From positions 26,212,698 through 26,276,697 of the forward strand of contig OY992833.1 in assembly GCA_963921425.1 (NCBI GenBank): a DNA stretch of 64,000 nt, read 5' to 3'. Source of the DNA: Dryas octopetala (taxonomy: Eukaryota > Streptophyta > Magnoliopsida > Rosales > Rosaceae). Position numbers and translations under genes: made by a program. The notes beneath the pieces are model-generated. The model did no database searches. It was not told the origin of the DNA and worked only from the letters and a program-made list of their open reading frames with translations. This document shows, piece by piece, positions 10,517 to 22,114 of the stretch. Positions within the stretch are counted from its first letter, which is position 1. Each line of letters opens with the position of its first letter.

Positions 10517-11803
10517 CTAAATTTTAGCACCTTGGGCTGGATAAGTAAATGCGCGCAACTGCTCATCATCTTCAAACTTAGCCATGTCTTCCTCTTTCAA
10601 ATTAACCCATGCCTCAATCCCACCACCCGACCCGGTATCCATGAAAACAACCAGATTCTTAAACGTGAGGCTAGCAGACCCGACCCATATAGGCTTGCCC
10701 CACCCGAAATCCGTTTCATAAAGTGGGAACCTGCACAAACTCGTAAAGCTAAACGACACCACTTCTCCCTTGGTAAACTCCTCCGCTCGCTGCTTCAAAA
10801 AGTTCAAGTGCGCGGTCCCTTCTTGGATCCTCGCCATGTAATCACCGTCGATTTTCTTGATGGCCTCTCTCATCTGGCCCACCAGCCCATAACATTCCTC
10901 CTCGCTCTCCAAAAACGACGGCGTTGCCATAGCGAACCGGCTCACGTTCCCGAAGTGATGCTCCGGAAGCGGTGGGTCCATCCTTGTACGTAAATTGACA
11001 GCGTGGAGCACTTTGTAAAGCGTTTCCGGGTTGGGCTTTCCTTGGGTCGAAGCCACAAACCGGGCCCACACGAAGGCCGACAAGGCCTCAATGCGCGTTG
11101 GGCGTCTCTCGTTTGAATTGGGCCCGGTGTATTGGGTCCTCAGGGAAGCAACCGTGGAGGCATTGAATATGAACCTTTTGGACACAATGTTTTCCCTAGT
11201 GATCCCAGTGCCTGGTTTGAACCCGGATATGCTTCTAGGTGGGAAGAGGGTGGCCAAATCAAAACGTGGAGGGGATGTATCATTTTTACTATCTCCACGA
11301 GCTGTGGAGGCCCAAGAATTGAGAAACATGACTAGGGACAAGGCATCGGCAATTTTGTGAGAAATACACACACCAATTGCCATGCCACCACACTCAAAGA
11401 TGTTAACTTGGATTGCAAGGACCAAGTCACCCACTTTGTCAAGCTCACATGGGAGTAATTTGTTGAGTTGGCCCGGGTCGGGCTGCGACATGATATCGGA
11501 AAGTGGGCACTTCACTCGGGCTTCGACGTATTGTGCCCCTTCATCGTTGCAGTCTACGAAGGCATTGTCAACAACCCGCCCGGCTAGTGGGTAGAATTGG
11601 GTCAAGGTCTCGGATAGCGATTGCTTGACCCGATTGGCACAAGTTTTAGTAGTACCATCAATCCCAGCTGGGTAGAAAAGGATCATGGGCATGAAAATTG
11701 GAGGGGCAATTTGGTCGAGGAAAGAAAGCTCATGTTTACGAAGGTGGTTTGGGGTTGGAGAGGAAGGCTTAATGCTATCTCTCTCAATCACTTCAATCTT
11801 CAT
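10517..11803 (-). CDS. BAHD acyltransferase, clade III
   Basis: Single exon, 428 residues, full length. HKIAD lies at about 149-153 in the usual CGGMAIGVCISHKIADALS context, and DFGWG at about 365-369. The start MKIEVIERDSIKPSSPTPNHLRKHELS aligns with its neighbours. The coding sequence is more GC-rich than its flanks, and I see no break. The protein is clearly diverged from the 2779-4110 pair, so it is an older array member. Predicted role: acyl-CoA dependent O-acylation of a specialised metabolite in the cytosol, substrate unknown. A TATA-like box sits about 110 bp upstream at 11914-11922. Confidence 0.93.
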   Translation of the reverse strand: MKIEVIERDSIKPSSPTPNHLRKHELSFLDQIAPPIFMPMILFYPAGIDGTTKTCANRVKQSLSETLTQFYPLAGRVVDNAFVDCNDEGAQYVEARVKCPLSDIMSQPDPGQLNKLLPCELDKVGDLVLAIQVNIFECGGMAIGVCISHKIADALSLVMFLNSWASTARGDSKNDTSPPRFDLATLFPPRSISGFKPGTGITRENIVSKRFIFNASTVASLRTQYTGPNSNERRPTRIEALSAFVWARFVASTQGKPNPETLYKVLHAVNLRTRMDPPLPEHHFGNVSRFAMATPSFLESEEECYGLVGQMREAIKKIDGDYMARIQEGTAHLNFLKQRAEEFTKGEVVSFSFTSLCRFPLYETDFGWGKPIWVGSASLTFKNLVVFMDTGSGGGIEAWVNLKEEDMAKFEDDEQLRAFTYPAQGAKI

Positions 11804-11913
11804 CGTTCAGACAATTATTGCTTTGATCGATTGGTATTGTGAAATTAAGAGTAGTGCAATAGCTAGGTAGCTCGAAGAGGGTGGTTGTGCACATTGCCTA
11901 TGCATGCTATGTG

Positions 11914-11922
11914 TATATATAG
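11914..11922 (-). promoter_or_regulatory. candidate TATA box for BAHD 10517-11803
   Basis: The minus strand reads CTATATATAC about 110 bp before the start codon. It is isolated rather than part of a long TA run, which makes it a reasonable core promoter candidate. Confidence 0.5.
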
Positions 11923-13395
11923 TGGTGGATACATGATCAAATGGTGCCACTGCCAAAGCGGCCATCTTAATAGGCTTTTCACATCGGTCAAACGCGTACA
12001 TGCAATGTTGACGTTTACTTTTCGATCAGCAAGTTGGTGGGCAATAATGCTTTTTGCCCAAGAAATTTTAGTTGGAAAAGAACATAAGTTCAATCAAAAA
12101 ATCCAAATGCATCAATATTAAGAGGATAAAGTACTTATTCATTAGGCGGAGACTTGATATGTGCATGTACGTGAGCACTATTCAAAGTCTTTAGGACGCG
12201 GATTTGGTGAATATATCATATATGCACAATAAATTTATGCATTGGGGTTAATTGTTTGACTGACCCATATCTATTGTAGATTTGGCTGCTTATTCTCAAA
12301 AAAAGAAGGGGGAATTGGGTTGGTACTTGCCTACTTGGTAACAAAGCCGCTTTGGGGGACAAAAGATGGGACATTATAGTACGGAACATGGCATATATTG
12401 ACTGACCATCTTATGCTCACACTAGCTTATATCATACTAAGGTTAATCATGATGCTTGTATTATCTATAACTAAACCATAGCTAGTTAGCTCTTCTTATA
12501 ATATTAACATTGTCAGTGGCGACCCCAGTACATCATTTTTGTTTGTACAGAAAATTACGTACAATTGAAATTAAATATTATATTCAGGCTAATATTAACG
12601 TGAACCTCTTAGGCTCCACCATGCTAGCTAGCTAATACTTTGAGGTTCGTTTAGTTAGTAGTTTAGTACATAATTTAATTAGATTATATGAGCGCCTAAT
12701 GAATTCTCTGCATGCATACATATATATATATATATATACTGGTATCTTGTTGTGCATGTGTAATCAAAGCCATCTAGAAGACGGTATATGACCATACGTC
12801 CGTGCCAAAATATATGTATTAATATAAAAGGTAAAGAAGATGAAGACTATGGAGTAGTACGTACAGTGTTTCACAAATTGATAACATATTAACATATAGA
12901 CGAACCTTGCGCCCACATTCATTGACCATATTACTATATAACCTTCGACCCGAAAGTAATATTCAAATAAAGAATTTATTTATATTAATTCATTTAAATA
13001 ATACTCAGATATATATATATATATATGCACCTAAAAAATAACTTACCTATCCTGAAATATCACTGCATCCCTCCCCTCTCATTGCTCTCTCTCTTTCTCT
13101 GTGTGATATATACCACCTATCCTTGTTACCTGTCCCTGTGTGATAGTAAGTTCTTCTCATGGACCTACATATCTTATCCATTAATTAATTACTAGTCTCC
13201 ATCATACATTCATCCTTTGTAGAAAAACTAGCTTCTCGGTGACCACTGACTAGGGTGGGGAGGCCTCAATAAGTCAATCCGATGATGATTGAAATGACAT
13301 AACAGTGACGTTATTCTTTCTATTTTTTGGATTTTTCTTTTTTCGTAAGAAGGATTTTTTTTTTATGTCTTCTGGTATGTATATATATCTAAAAA
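11923..13395. other. upstream region of BAHD and AT-rich spacer
   Basis: Holds the presumed promoter of the 10517-11803 gene, TA microsatellites at about 12720-12740 and 13010-13024, and no recognisable gene. A possible hAT-like end (cagtggcgaccccag) at about 12515 has no matching partner that I could find. Confidence 0.35.
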
Positions 13396-13720
13396 AAAAA
13401 AGTAATTACTAAAATGATCCATTTATTATTCGCTAAATTACGTTTTGATTCATAAATTTTTTTAAGTGTTATATTGGTTCATGAATTGTTTGAAGTGTTC
13501 TATTTTAATCCAAATTGGGTAAAATTAGACTATTTTGCCCCTCAATTTTGTATCAATGAGTTAACTTTGAGGGATAAAATTAGAATTAATTACTCTAAGA
13601 TACATGACAAATATTTTATTTAACTTCTACTATACCTATTGTTCAAATTTAACAATAAGGTCACATTTGTAAGTTATGATATTAAAAAAATATGTTATTA
13701 AAAAAATATGTTTTTTTTTT

Positions 13721-13756
<36 letters not shown>

Positions 13757-14665
13757 GATCCACACTGCTCCACACCGAAGCTTCTTGCTCCGGCCTTCCC
13801 CCAACGAATGGCGACCATCGGTGTGCTCCCTACACCGGCGCCGACTCAACCCACCCTCCCCGCTGCGGGCTGGCCGCCACCTGCAGCAAATCGATGCAAG
13901 AAAGGGGAGTAATGCCACCGACTTCCTCTTTCTCTCTCTCTCTCTGTGCTTGATCGAAGCCTTCTAATGGATCTGCAGTTTCACTTGCAGTTTCTGAAAC
14001 TGCAAAATGAACTGAAACTGCAGTTTATTTGAGTTGCAACTGCAGTTTCAGAAATTGCTAATGAATTGAAACTGCAGTTTCAGAAACTGCAAATGAACTG
14101 AAACTGCAGTTTATTTGAGTTGCAAGCTTGCAGTTGCTGTGTAAGTGAAACTGCAATTTCTGAAACTGCAAGTGAACTGAAACTGCAATTTATTGGAGCT
14201 GCAGTTACTGAAACTGCAAGTGAAACTGCAGTTTCTGAAACTGCAAAGCGAACTGAAACTGCAGTTTTTTTGGAGTTGCAGAACGATGCTTGTGAGTGAA
14301 GATGAACAATTGGCGATTTGGTAAAGTTGAAGAAAGAGATCGATTTGGCCAAAAAAAAAAAATATCAGTTTTGGGCTGTTTGTGTAGTTGGTTTGTTTAT
14401 GATGCATTTCTTTTGGAAGGTGTCCGCATATTGTATTTTGGGGGGCTGGTAGATAGTGTCCGCAAGTTAATAAAAATAGATTGAGTGGTTTTGGTTAATA
14501 TTTTGCTTTGTCAGTACCTTATAATTAATGGACTCATAAAATTATTCATTTTGAATTAAAATGAAACATTTCAGACAATTTATAGACTAAAATAGAACTT
14601 AAAAAAATTTGTGGACCAAAACAAAACTTAACAAATAATAAGTAGACTATTTCTATAGTTTCCTC
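13396..14665. mobile_element. MULE-like element with ~110-bp inverted ends and captured DNA
   Basis: The left arm (about 13402-13515) and the right arm (about 14545-14665) are inverted repeats at roughly 75% by eye, for example tcataaatttttttaagt against the complement of acttaaaaaaatttgtgg. TATCTAAAAA flanks both sides (13386-13395 and 14666-14675), fitting a 9-10 bp Mutator-type duplication, although the left one runs into an A-tract. The interior holds a T/CT tract, a GC-rich segment (13755-13915) unlike the surrounding DNA, and a palindromic CTGCAG repeat array. The GC-rich part could be a captured gene piece (Pack-MULE), but I do not recognise it. Confidence 0.65.
13972..14285. repeat. 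array of palindromic CTGCAG repeats, array 1
   Basis: About 314 bp are built from variants of GAACTGAAACTGCAGTTT and TTTCAGAAACTGCA, joined by 'atttgagttgcaa' spacers. Many units are self-complementary around CTGCAG, so the array can fold on itself. It lies inside the MULE-like element. Confidence 0.85.
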
Positions 14666-14675
14666 TATCTAAAAA

Positions 14676-15900
14676 TACTAAGTTGAAATTTAGAGAACAC
14701 CTTTCTTTTGGTACAAAAATCTAGAAAAGGCCTTTCACGTTAACAAAATAGTGTATACGTAGAAATCAACGTATGAGATGACCTTTCGATCTCATTAACA
14801 AAAGGCTTTATCAGACATACATTTATTTTAGGAGACCCAATTTGATATTGTCCTATTTTTTTGGAAAAATTGGATATACACCCGTTTTTAAATTTGTCAC
14901 GTAAGATTATTCATTTTATGCATAAAATTTATTTTGTGATTTCTTCTTTTATTCTTTGAGTTGAAAAAAAGTAAATTTTAATTTTGTTAATTAATGCCTT
15001 ATTTCAAGGTATTATTATGAAAAAATTTTGTAATTATTTGCCATTAATTATGAAGTTGAATATTAAGATTTTTCGTTTTTGATTTTCCAAATTAGTGTAT
15101 ATGAATGTCTTATTTCAATGTTTTATTATTTATTTTTTTGATAATTAATTGTCATTTATGTTTGACTTTGAAAATTAATTAAGTATTTTTTTTTAATTTT
15201 TTTTTTCAAATTTCAAAATAGGTGTTTTCTTATCCAGATTAGTGTATTACGACAAACATTCAAAGATTAAGAAGAAACGTCATTTATGTTTTCCAAACAT
15301 TATTAAGCTTTCATCCTCACCTGTTATTTAGATTAACAATTTCAAAAGTTCAACACGGCGTTTTTTGTAGTGTTTTTCAAATTTCCTTTCATCCTTATTT
15401 ACAGGTACGTAACGTGTCATTTTGTTTTGGTTATTTTTGTGGTTTCTTCGATCCTCTTTTTCTTTTTTTCTTTTTTTCTTTTATTCTTACTTGATTTTTT
15501 GTCACCTTCTGTCCTTCTTGATCATCAATCTTCGATCTTCTTCTTCTTTTTCTTCCTATATATATTTCTCTTTGCTCTTTTTTTTTTTCAACATTAAGCC
15601 CTCTTTGATTGTGGTTCTTGTTTTTCTTTTACATTTTTCTACTTGAGTAAGAGGTGATGAGACCATTGATATATACGTACCTCAAAAGGAGGTTGGTAAT
15701 TATACTTTTTTCTTTACCTGAGCGATAGGTATTTTCTTATTTTTCTTATTTTTTTAATATACCTAAGTCCAAGGTATTGATATTTGTATTTATATATTTT
15801 AGTGCTATTTTTGTATTGTGTGGGATTTGTTATATTTTTATTAGATTTTTTTTTTGTTTTTTTTACCCAAAATGGAGGCATACTGTGTTCATTTTTTTTT
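14676..15900. other. T-rich spacer with degenerate direct repeat
   Basis: Two degenerate copies of a ~110-bp motif (around 14992 and 15104; shared core ct-tatttcaa-gt-ttatta) lie here. Long T and CT tracts follow at 15420-15600. There is no gene. The stretch 14860-15240 shows weak inverted similarity between its ends and could be an old transposon. Confidence 0.4.
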
Positions 15901-16114
15901 GAGTCCATTAATATAAAGGTACTGGCATCTAATTTTAGTAACCAAAACCACCTAAAGCATCATTCTTCCCTTGCGGACCAACGACCACAAACTCATTCTT
16001 TATTTGCGGACACCACACCACCACTAGATCCCAAAATACCATCCGAAAATAGACATAACAAAAACATAACATGCAGACATCTTCCAAAATACCAACATCA
16101 ACGCATCACCAAAA

Positions 16115-16570
16115 AACAGAAACTGAAACTGCAAGTCCGCAACTCCAATAAACTGCAGTTTCAACTCTAATAAATTGCAGTTTCTGCAGTTTCAGTTCAC
16201 TTACAGTTCCAGAAACTGCAGTTTCTGCAGTTTCAGTTCACTTGCAGTTCCAGAAACTGCAGAAAGTTCACTTGTAATTCCAGAAACTGCAGTTTCAGTT
16301 CATTATAAACTGCATAAACTGCAGTTTTTTATGCAATTTCAGTTCACTTGCAGTTCTAGAAATTGCAGAAAGTTCACTTGTAATTCTAGAAACTGCAGTT
16401 TCAGTTCACTGTAAACTGCATAAACTGCAGTTTTTTATGCAGTTTCAGTTCACTTGCAGTTCCAAAAACTGCAGAAAACTGCAGTTCCAGAAACTGCAGA
16501 AAAATGCAGAAAACTGCAGATAACTGCAGTTTCAGAAACTAAACTAAACATCTGCAGTTTCAGAAACTGA
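16115..16570. repeat. array of palindromic CTGCAG repeats, array 2
   Basis: Roughly 455 bp of CTGCAGTTTCAGTTCACTTG, CAGTTCCAGAAACTGCAGAA and similar units, the same family as 13972-14285 but read mostly in the opposite direction. The flank 15940-16050 (with 'tgcggac' repeats) resembles the reverse complement of 14380-14480. A second, inverted copy of the same type of mobile element is therefore likely, but I could not place its ends. Confidence 0.8.
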
Positions 16571-17800
16571 AATAAACAAAAAAAATCAAGAACCTAAACA
16601 TAATTGGGGAAGGGGCTCATGCAGATCGGGAAATCTGAGCTCTCGATCTTGCGACGTCGTCCAGATCGAGCTCTCTTCTCTCTCTCTTCGCGACTTTTCA
16701 GACTTCTCTTTCTCTCGGATTGAAAAATCAGCTAGCTTATAACCACATCCATATGGAAAACCACCTACCTTAAACTTCGCGCTCAATCATCTTCGTCGGA
16801 GATCGATGAAGAAGATGGATGAGTTTGGGTGTGGGTGTGGCTGTGGTTGAGTTTGGATGTGAGTGTGGGTGTGTGAATGCAAGTCTATGTGAGCTATAGA
16901 GTGTAAATACGGGTTGTCAAATTTTTTTTTAATGGTGAACAGTAGCACATTTTTTCCATTATTAATTAGTATAGATATCAATTTTAAAGCATGGTTAATA
17001 AATTGACTAATACCAATTGGTACCAACTCAAAGTGACCTGATTGTTATTAAAACTAACCTGATTGTTATATATTAACAATAATGGTATTAGAAGTTAAAA
17101 ACCATAGCAAAGATGTAGTAATGAGTAATTATTTCTTTTTTTTTTATCTATATTACAAGTATATGATATGTATATTGGGTGTTTAATTTTTTTTGTAATT
17201 AAGTGTTTATGTGTTCATGTTCATAATTGGTAACAATTTTTTTTTAATTGGATGCATGAATCATGACATTTCATCAATTAAAACATTCAAAATTAGGAGT
17301 AGTTTATGCCTCAAATCATGGATATTTAAATATTGTTCAAATTGGAGCAATAACATCTTTTGTAAATATTCACAAATTCATGACTAAGTCATTATCTTAC
17401 GTAAAAAAAAAAAAAACTTTCACGCACATTTATTTACCTACTGGATCTACCCCAATTTGAGAAGGCCCCAAAATAAAATAAAAAAATGGTCCAATTAAAT
17501 TAGCACCAGAAGAATCAAATTAACACAGGACCACATAGAGTAGGAAAACCAGTGCCTCAACCACTAAACCATCAACTCATTTTGAAATTATTATTCTAAT
17601 AAATATATTTATACAAATATTACGTAATAAATTAATATTAATAGATTTAGATTTAATCTATCAAGTTAACCTAACAATCTTCTTCTTCATTTTTGTGCCA
17701 CCACACTATTCTGTTTCTCAGTTATCTCTCTCCCCTTTCTAGCCCTCTCACTCCTTTCTATGCCTCTCTCTCCTCTCTATCCACTGCCAAAAAAAAAAAA
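16571..17800. other. spacer with GC-richer patch and microsatellites
   Basis: A GC-richer patch at 16600-16810 may belong to the mobile element that carries array 2. A GTGTGG-type tract follows at 16825-16880. No gene is evident. Confidence 0.35.
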
Positions 17801-17807
17801 AAAAAAG

Positions 17808-17837
17808 TTTTAGTCACAACACAAGTTGTGACTAAAA
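17808..17837. repeat. perfect 13-bp hairpin
   Basis: TTTTAGTCACAAC and GTTGTGACTAAAA pair perfectly around a 4-nt loop (acaa). Related TAGTCACAAC..GTGACTA hairpins occur inside the long inverted repeat at 18610-19948. It is probably part of an old DNA transposon. Confidence 0.7.
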
Positions 17838-17889
17838 GTGTAAATCTTGTTTGTGACTGTGTTGTAATTAAAAGCTCTGTAATTAAAAT

Positions 17890-18110
17890 TAAGGGCCCAA
17901 TTTAGATTTTTGCCCCTAAGCCTTCCAAAAGTCAGGGTCGGCTTTGTCCGTTACTAAAATACTTCTTTTTTGAAATGATCACACTCTTTCTCCGTCACGA
18001 CACATGGAAAGAAAAGATTTTTTGATAATATATATAATTTATACTTGAAAGTTATAAAGGCTCTAATTTACTTTTGCACAGGCCCCCAAATTCGTTGGGA
18101 GAGCCCTAAG
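17890..18110. mobile_element. decayed hAT-like fragments
   Basis: The run gggcccaattta..gccttccaaaagtca followed by ggtcggctttg resembles the right end of the complete hAT element at 20823-21599. A second similar piece (caggcccccaaatt..) lies at about 18080-18110. Left ends were not found. Confidence 0.4.
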
Positions 18111-18609
18111 ACCTACTCTCTAAAATGAGGTATTCAAAATAGTATTATATTTAAAAGACCTTAACAAAACATATAGTATATATAATAATTCTTTTCTTAT
18201 CAATACATGAATAATTGACAATTGTGGATAAGGGTACGAATTTTTTAACTGTTTATATGCATCTACGTTTAGCATTGGTCGATGCGGGTGGGAACTCTCC
18301 TTAGTTAACAACATTTGTACAAATATTAAAGGCGATATTAATTGGTTCAAATCATGAGGTCATCCAAACGGTACGGAAATGTGCCTTAATTAGTAGCGCG
18401 GATTGCAGTTATCAATTTGAACTTAATTTCTTCTCTGCAAGAATATTTTGAATTAATGCATTCCTCACAAACAAAGACTAAGTTCTTACTGGTAATTATG
18501 AGTTGATGACTAATTAATTGTCATGGTAGTGATGACTTTACATGAATCAGAATCATTATTAGATTAATCCAACGTCCGCTGGATGGCAGTTTTATTTTAT
18601 TTAATTTAA

Positions 18610-19948
18610 GGTTCGTTGAATTTAGATACAAAATTATAATATTTTTTTATTTTAATTATTATAATATTTATATTATTTTATTTTAGATATTAAATTTCAG
18701 TTTAAGTATCAATTTTTAAAAATATGGTTATGATGAGTTATGACTCTTTAACAGTCATAACATTTTTATTGATTTGTTATTTTTTTAATATTTATAAGGC
18801 TTAAACTTTAATGTTCAGTCTATGAGTTATAGTACTTCATCTCCTAAGTCTAAATAAAAAATATTAAATTTTTATAAATTTTTAATTTTTATGAATTTAA
18901 AATAGTCACAACTGTGACTATTAACTGTATAACAAACTGATTTGTGACCTAATCCAAAATGTATTGCTCTAGGTTAGCACCTAAACTAAAAAAAATTAGT
19001 GTCTTGCTGCTTTGCTGAAAAACTATTGATATTTAGTACTTAATCCTAATATTTTATTTTATTTATGTACATATACATAATTATGAGTTAGGATGTAGTA
19101 TTTTCGTATACAAATACAACTCATCATATATTAGAACCTTATTGACCCATGTAAACCCATCTAGACTTAAATATACCCACGACTGCAACTGTGTAATTTG
19201 AACCTTAGGGTAAGTTTACAATTAATCCTGATTATATTCTGATAGTTAAAATCGTTAAATTAAGATCAAACTTGAGTCATACGTGTGTGTGTGTATATAT
19301 ATATATATCATTGCATGAATGTACACATGAGCTTATTAGAGTATCTCCAATAGACTCTAGCAAATTTATTCTTCAAATAGTGATTTGCTAACCTATGTGG
19401 TAATTTGAGGAGTAAAATTTGCTACTTGAATTTTTTTTTCTCCAAAAGACTCTTTTAACTTTAATTATTTGTTTTTTCTATGAACTAATTATTTTTTTGG
19501 AATTAAATTAATAAAAAATTAGGATTAAATACCAAATATCAATAGTTTTTCAGCAAAACAGTAAGACACTAATTTTTTTTAGTTTACGTACTAACTTAAA
19601 ACAAAACATTTTAGATTAGGTTACAAATCGGTTTGTTATACATTTATGACTGTTTCAAATTCATAAAAATTCAAAATTTATAAGGATTTAATGCTTTTAA
19701 TTTAGGCTTGGGGAATTAAATCCTATAACTCATAGATTAAACATTAAAGTTTAAGCCTAGCAAATATTGAAAAAACAACAAATTATAAAAAAAAAAGTTA
19801 TGACTATTAGACAGTCACAGCTCGATATAACCATGTTTTTTAAAATTGGTACCTAAACTGAAATTTAATATCTAAAGTGAAATAACATAAATATTTTGAT
19901 AGTTAAAATAAAAAAAAATTACAATTTGGTATCTAAAATCAACGGACC
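18610..19948. mobile_element. long inverted repeat, probable foldback/MULE-like transposon
   Basis: Two ~440-bp arms (about 18610-19050 and 19505-19948) are inverted copies of each other, around a ~450-bp spacer. The outer ends read GGTTCGTTGAATTTAG and, inverted, GGTCCGTTGATTTTAG. Arm landmarks include aactattgatatt near 19020 and its complement near 19545. Flanks TTTAATTTAA and TTTAGATTAA could be a decayed target duplication (8 of 10). There is no coding sequence. A transcript across it would form a very long imperfect hairpin. Confidence 0.75.
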
Positions 19949-20814
19949 TTTAGATTAATCAAACAAAAGAAAAGAAAAGTTTAATTTATTTAACTTAAAA
20001 TTTATTATTATAGGAGAGAATGTAAATTTTATAGAAATTATAAAGAAAATTTAATGTCATTAATATTTGAAGAGAGGAGTGAGGGTCCTAAATTTGAAGA
20101 GAGAGAAATTAAGTTTTAAATTAAAAATTCATTTTGAAGAGTTTCTTAAAGTCTAAAATAATGTTTTTTTTTTTTTAAATAAAGAATTATTCATTTGAAG
20201 AATCTATCGGTGACGCTGTTAGTTTGCTAATTATCAACTATTATTGACTGTTTATTAATTGCAAGAGGACTGGTTTTCAAAACTCGTATAATATTCAATT
20301 GGATAACTGCGTGAATTGTGTCAAGGGTAGCTCATAAGTGTCAATCAGTCTCCTTCACATCATGCGTTTAATGATGAAATATCAAGTATGGTTACGCGTT
20401 AAACATCATATTCCAATTAATGAATTCTATAAGACTATAATAAACAATAATATTATATATTTATATGAGCTGCTAATATATATTAACATATTACATATAC
20501 ATCTATCATTCGTGTTATAATTGACGACTAAAAATTATAAGATTTAATTAATACTCCAGTGCAGCCCTTTGCCCACTCCAAGCCTCTTTGTTCTAGATTC
20601 AATCTCATACATATTGACTTATTTTTTTTTAGAAAAAAAAATAATTCGGAAACTAAAACATTCGGTTATTAGAAAAAATCAATCACCATCAACTTGAATT
20701 AGGCGTGTTAATTAATTTATTGTCCATGCGTTGATGGACCTATTCCCTCCACGCGTTGAATGGCAAACCATCGAAATATTAATGGTTGTAAAACTCATAT
20801 AATACGCGAGCAAG
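19949..20814. other. spacer, no gene seen
   Basis: AT-rich. The stretch around 19335-19450 (agagtatctccaatagactct) and that around 20190-20215 resemble facing ends of a common plant MITE, so this region may be the outer part of an older element. I could not establish its boundaries. Confidence 0.3.
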
Positions 20815-20822
20815 CATAAATC

Positions 20823-21599
20823 CAGTGCCGGCCCTGAAGGGCACCGAGTGCGACTGCGTAGGGCTCACTTTCAAGGGGGCTCACAGATTTTTATATTATG
20901 TATATATTAATATATATATATATATATTAAAAAAATAGTTATTAAGTTTATTTATAATATTTTTGTTATAATTAGTTTCTTTTATTTATTGTGTCAGAGC
21001 TATATATAGTTATCTAGTTTTTTTTTGGATTTAGGCCCCTTTTGTATAAAAAAAAAAAAATTAGACCCTTCTAAGATATAAAATTTGAGTTATGCAACCT
21101 ATTTTTCTTTGATTATTAGTTGAAAGCCACTTTTTTTTTTTTTCCTTAATTTGTGTTTGGCCAACTTGTTTCATTTTTTTTTTTGCTTCACACGTGAATC
21201 ACAAGAGAAGTAAGCCAACATCCTCATCTGCATGGCAGTGGGTCCTTTTTGCCCTTGGGTTTACACCTCTTTCTTTTTTTTTCTTTTTTTTTTTTATCAA
21301 AAGTACATGCCTCTTTCTGGAAAGTTGGATTCAAGGAGCATGTTTGCTTTGAATTGGTAAAGACAGATCAGAGAGGTCCCATTGAGGCAATAAGGTAATT
21401 AATGTTTGAGTGTGTATTTTTCCCTTTTAATTTTTCTCTTATATTCCTATAAATTATTTTTTTTCAATTATTTCTTGATGTTCAACCGAAATTTTCCTAT
21501 TTAATTTCTTGTCAATTGTAAATTGTTTTGCAAAAAATTTTATTAGAGACCCAATTTAAATTTCGCCCTTGGGCCTTCCAAAAGTCAAGACCGGCCTTG
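20823..21599. mobile_element. non-autonomous hAT element with perfect 8-bp target duplication
   Basis: The 777-bp element starts CAGTGCCGGCCCTGA and ends TCAAGACCGGCCTTG, giving imperfect inverted ends of about 15 bp. CATAAATC lies immediately outside both ends (20815-20822 and 21600-21607), the 8-bp duplication expected for hAT insertion. The inside is noncoding and T/A-rich. Confidence 0.9.
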
Positions 21600-21749
21600 C
21601 ATAAATCCACTATTTAGTGACGGGTTTTTCATAAACTCCCAACCACTATTTGATCCAACTTTCAATAATTTCTTATTTTGGTTTTTTTATTTCAATATTA
21701 GTTCTGTTCGTATGAGATAACAATTTATACTGTATATCTCTCCAAACTA

Positions 21750-21780
<31 letters not shown>

Positions 21781-21931
21781 TTTGAGAGATTGAGAAAATT
21801 TTATAATAGTTGGATGTATTTCTCTGTTGTGAAGGACAGACGGGTTCTCGATCTTGACTCCTAACGGTAGAACTCAATTTATGCATAGAATACAAACAGG
21901 ACGGTTGCGAAAGTAACAACGAGTTACAATG

Positions 21932-22114
21932 CAATGAATAGCATTACCTACGTACATCCGACAAACACATAGTTAAACCTAGCTATATGGCAATTAATAA
22001 CATTACCTACGTACAGACGACAAACACACAGTTAAACCTAGCTATATAGCAATTAATAGCATTACCTACGTACATACGACAAACACACAGTTAAACCTAG
22101 CTATATATAGCAAT
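21932..22114. repeat. 59-bp tandem repeat, three copies
   Basis: Units begin at about 21941, 22000 and 22059. Each has cattacctacgtaca, acgacaaacacacag and ttaaacctagctatat. Spacing is exactly 59 bp and copies differ at only a few positions, so the expansion is recent. Confidence 0.9.

Noticed and set aside
13636..13967. Several overlapping frames over the CT tract and GC-rich patch
   Set aside because: All three frames are open because of simple repeats; the region is inside a mobile element.
21932..22114. CRISPR-like array
   Set aside because: The 59-bp units are contiguous tandem copies without unique spacers, in a plant genome.
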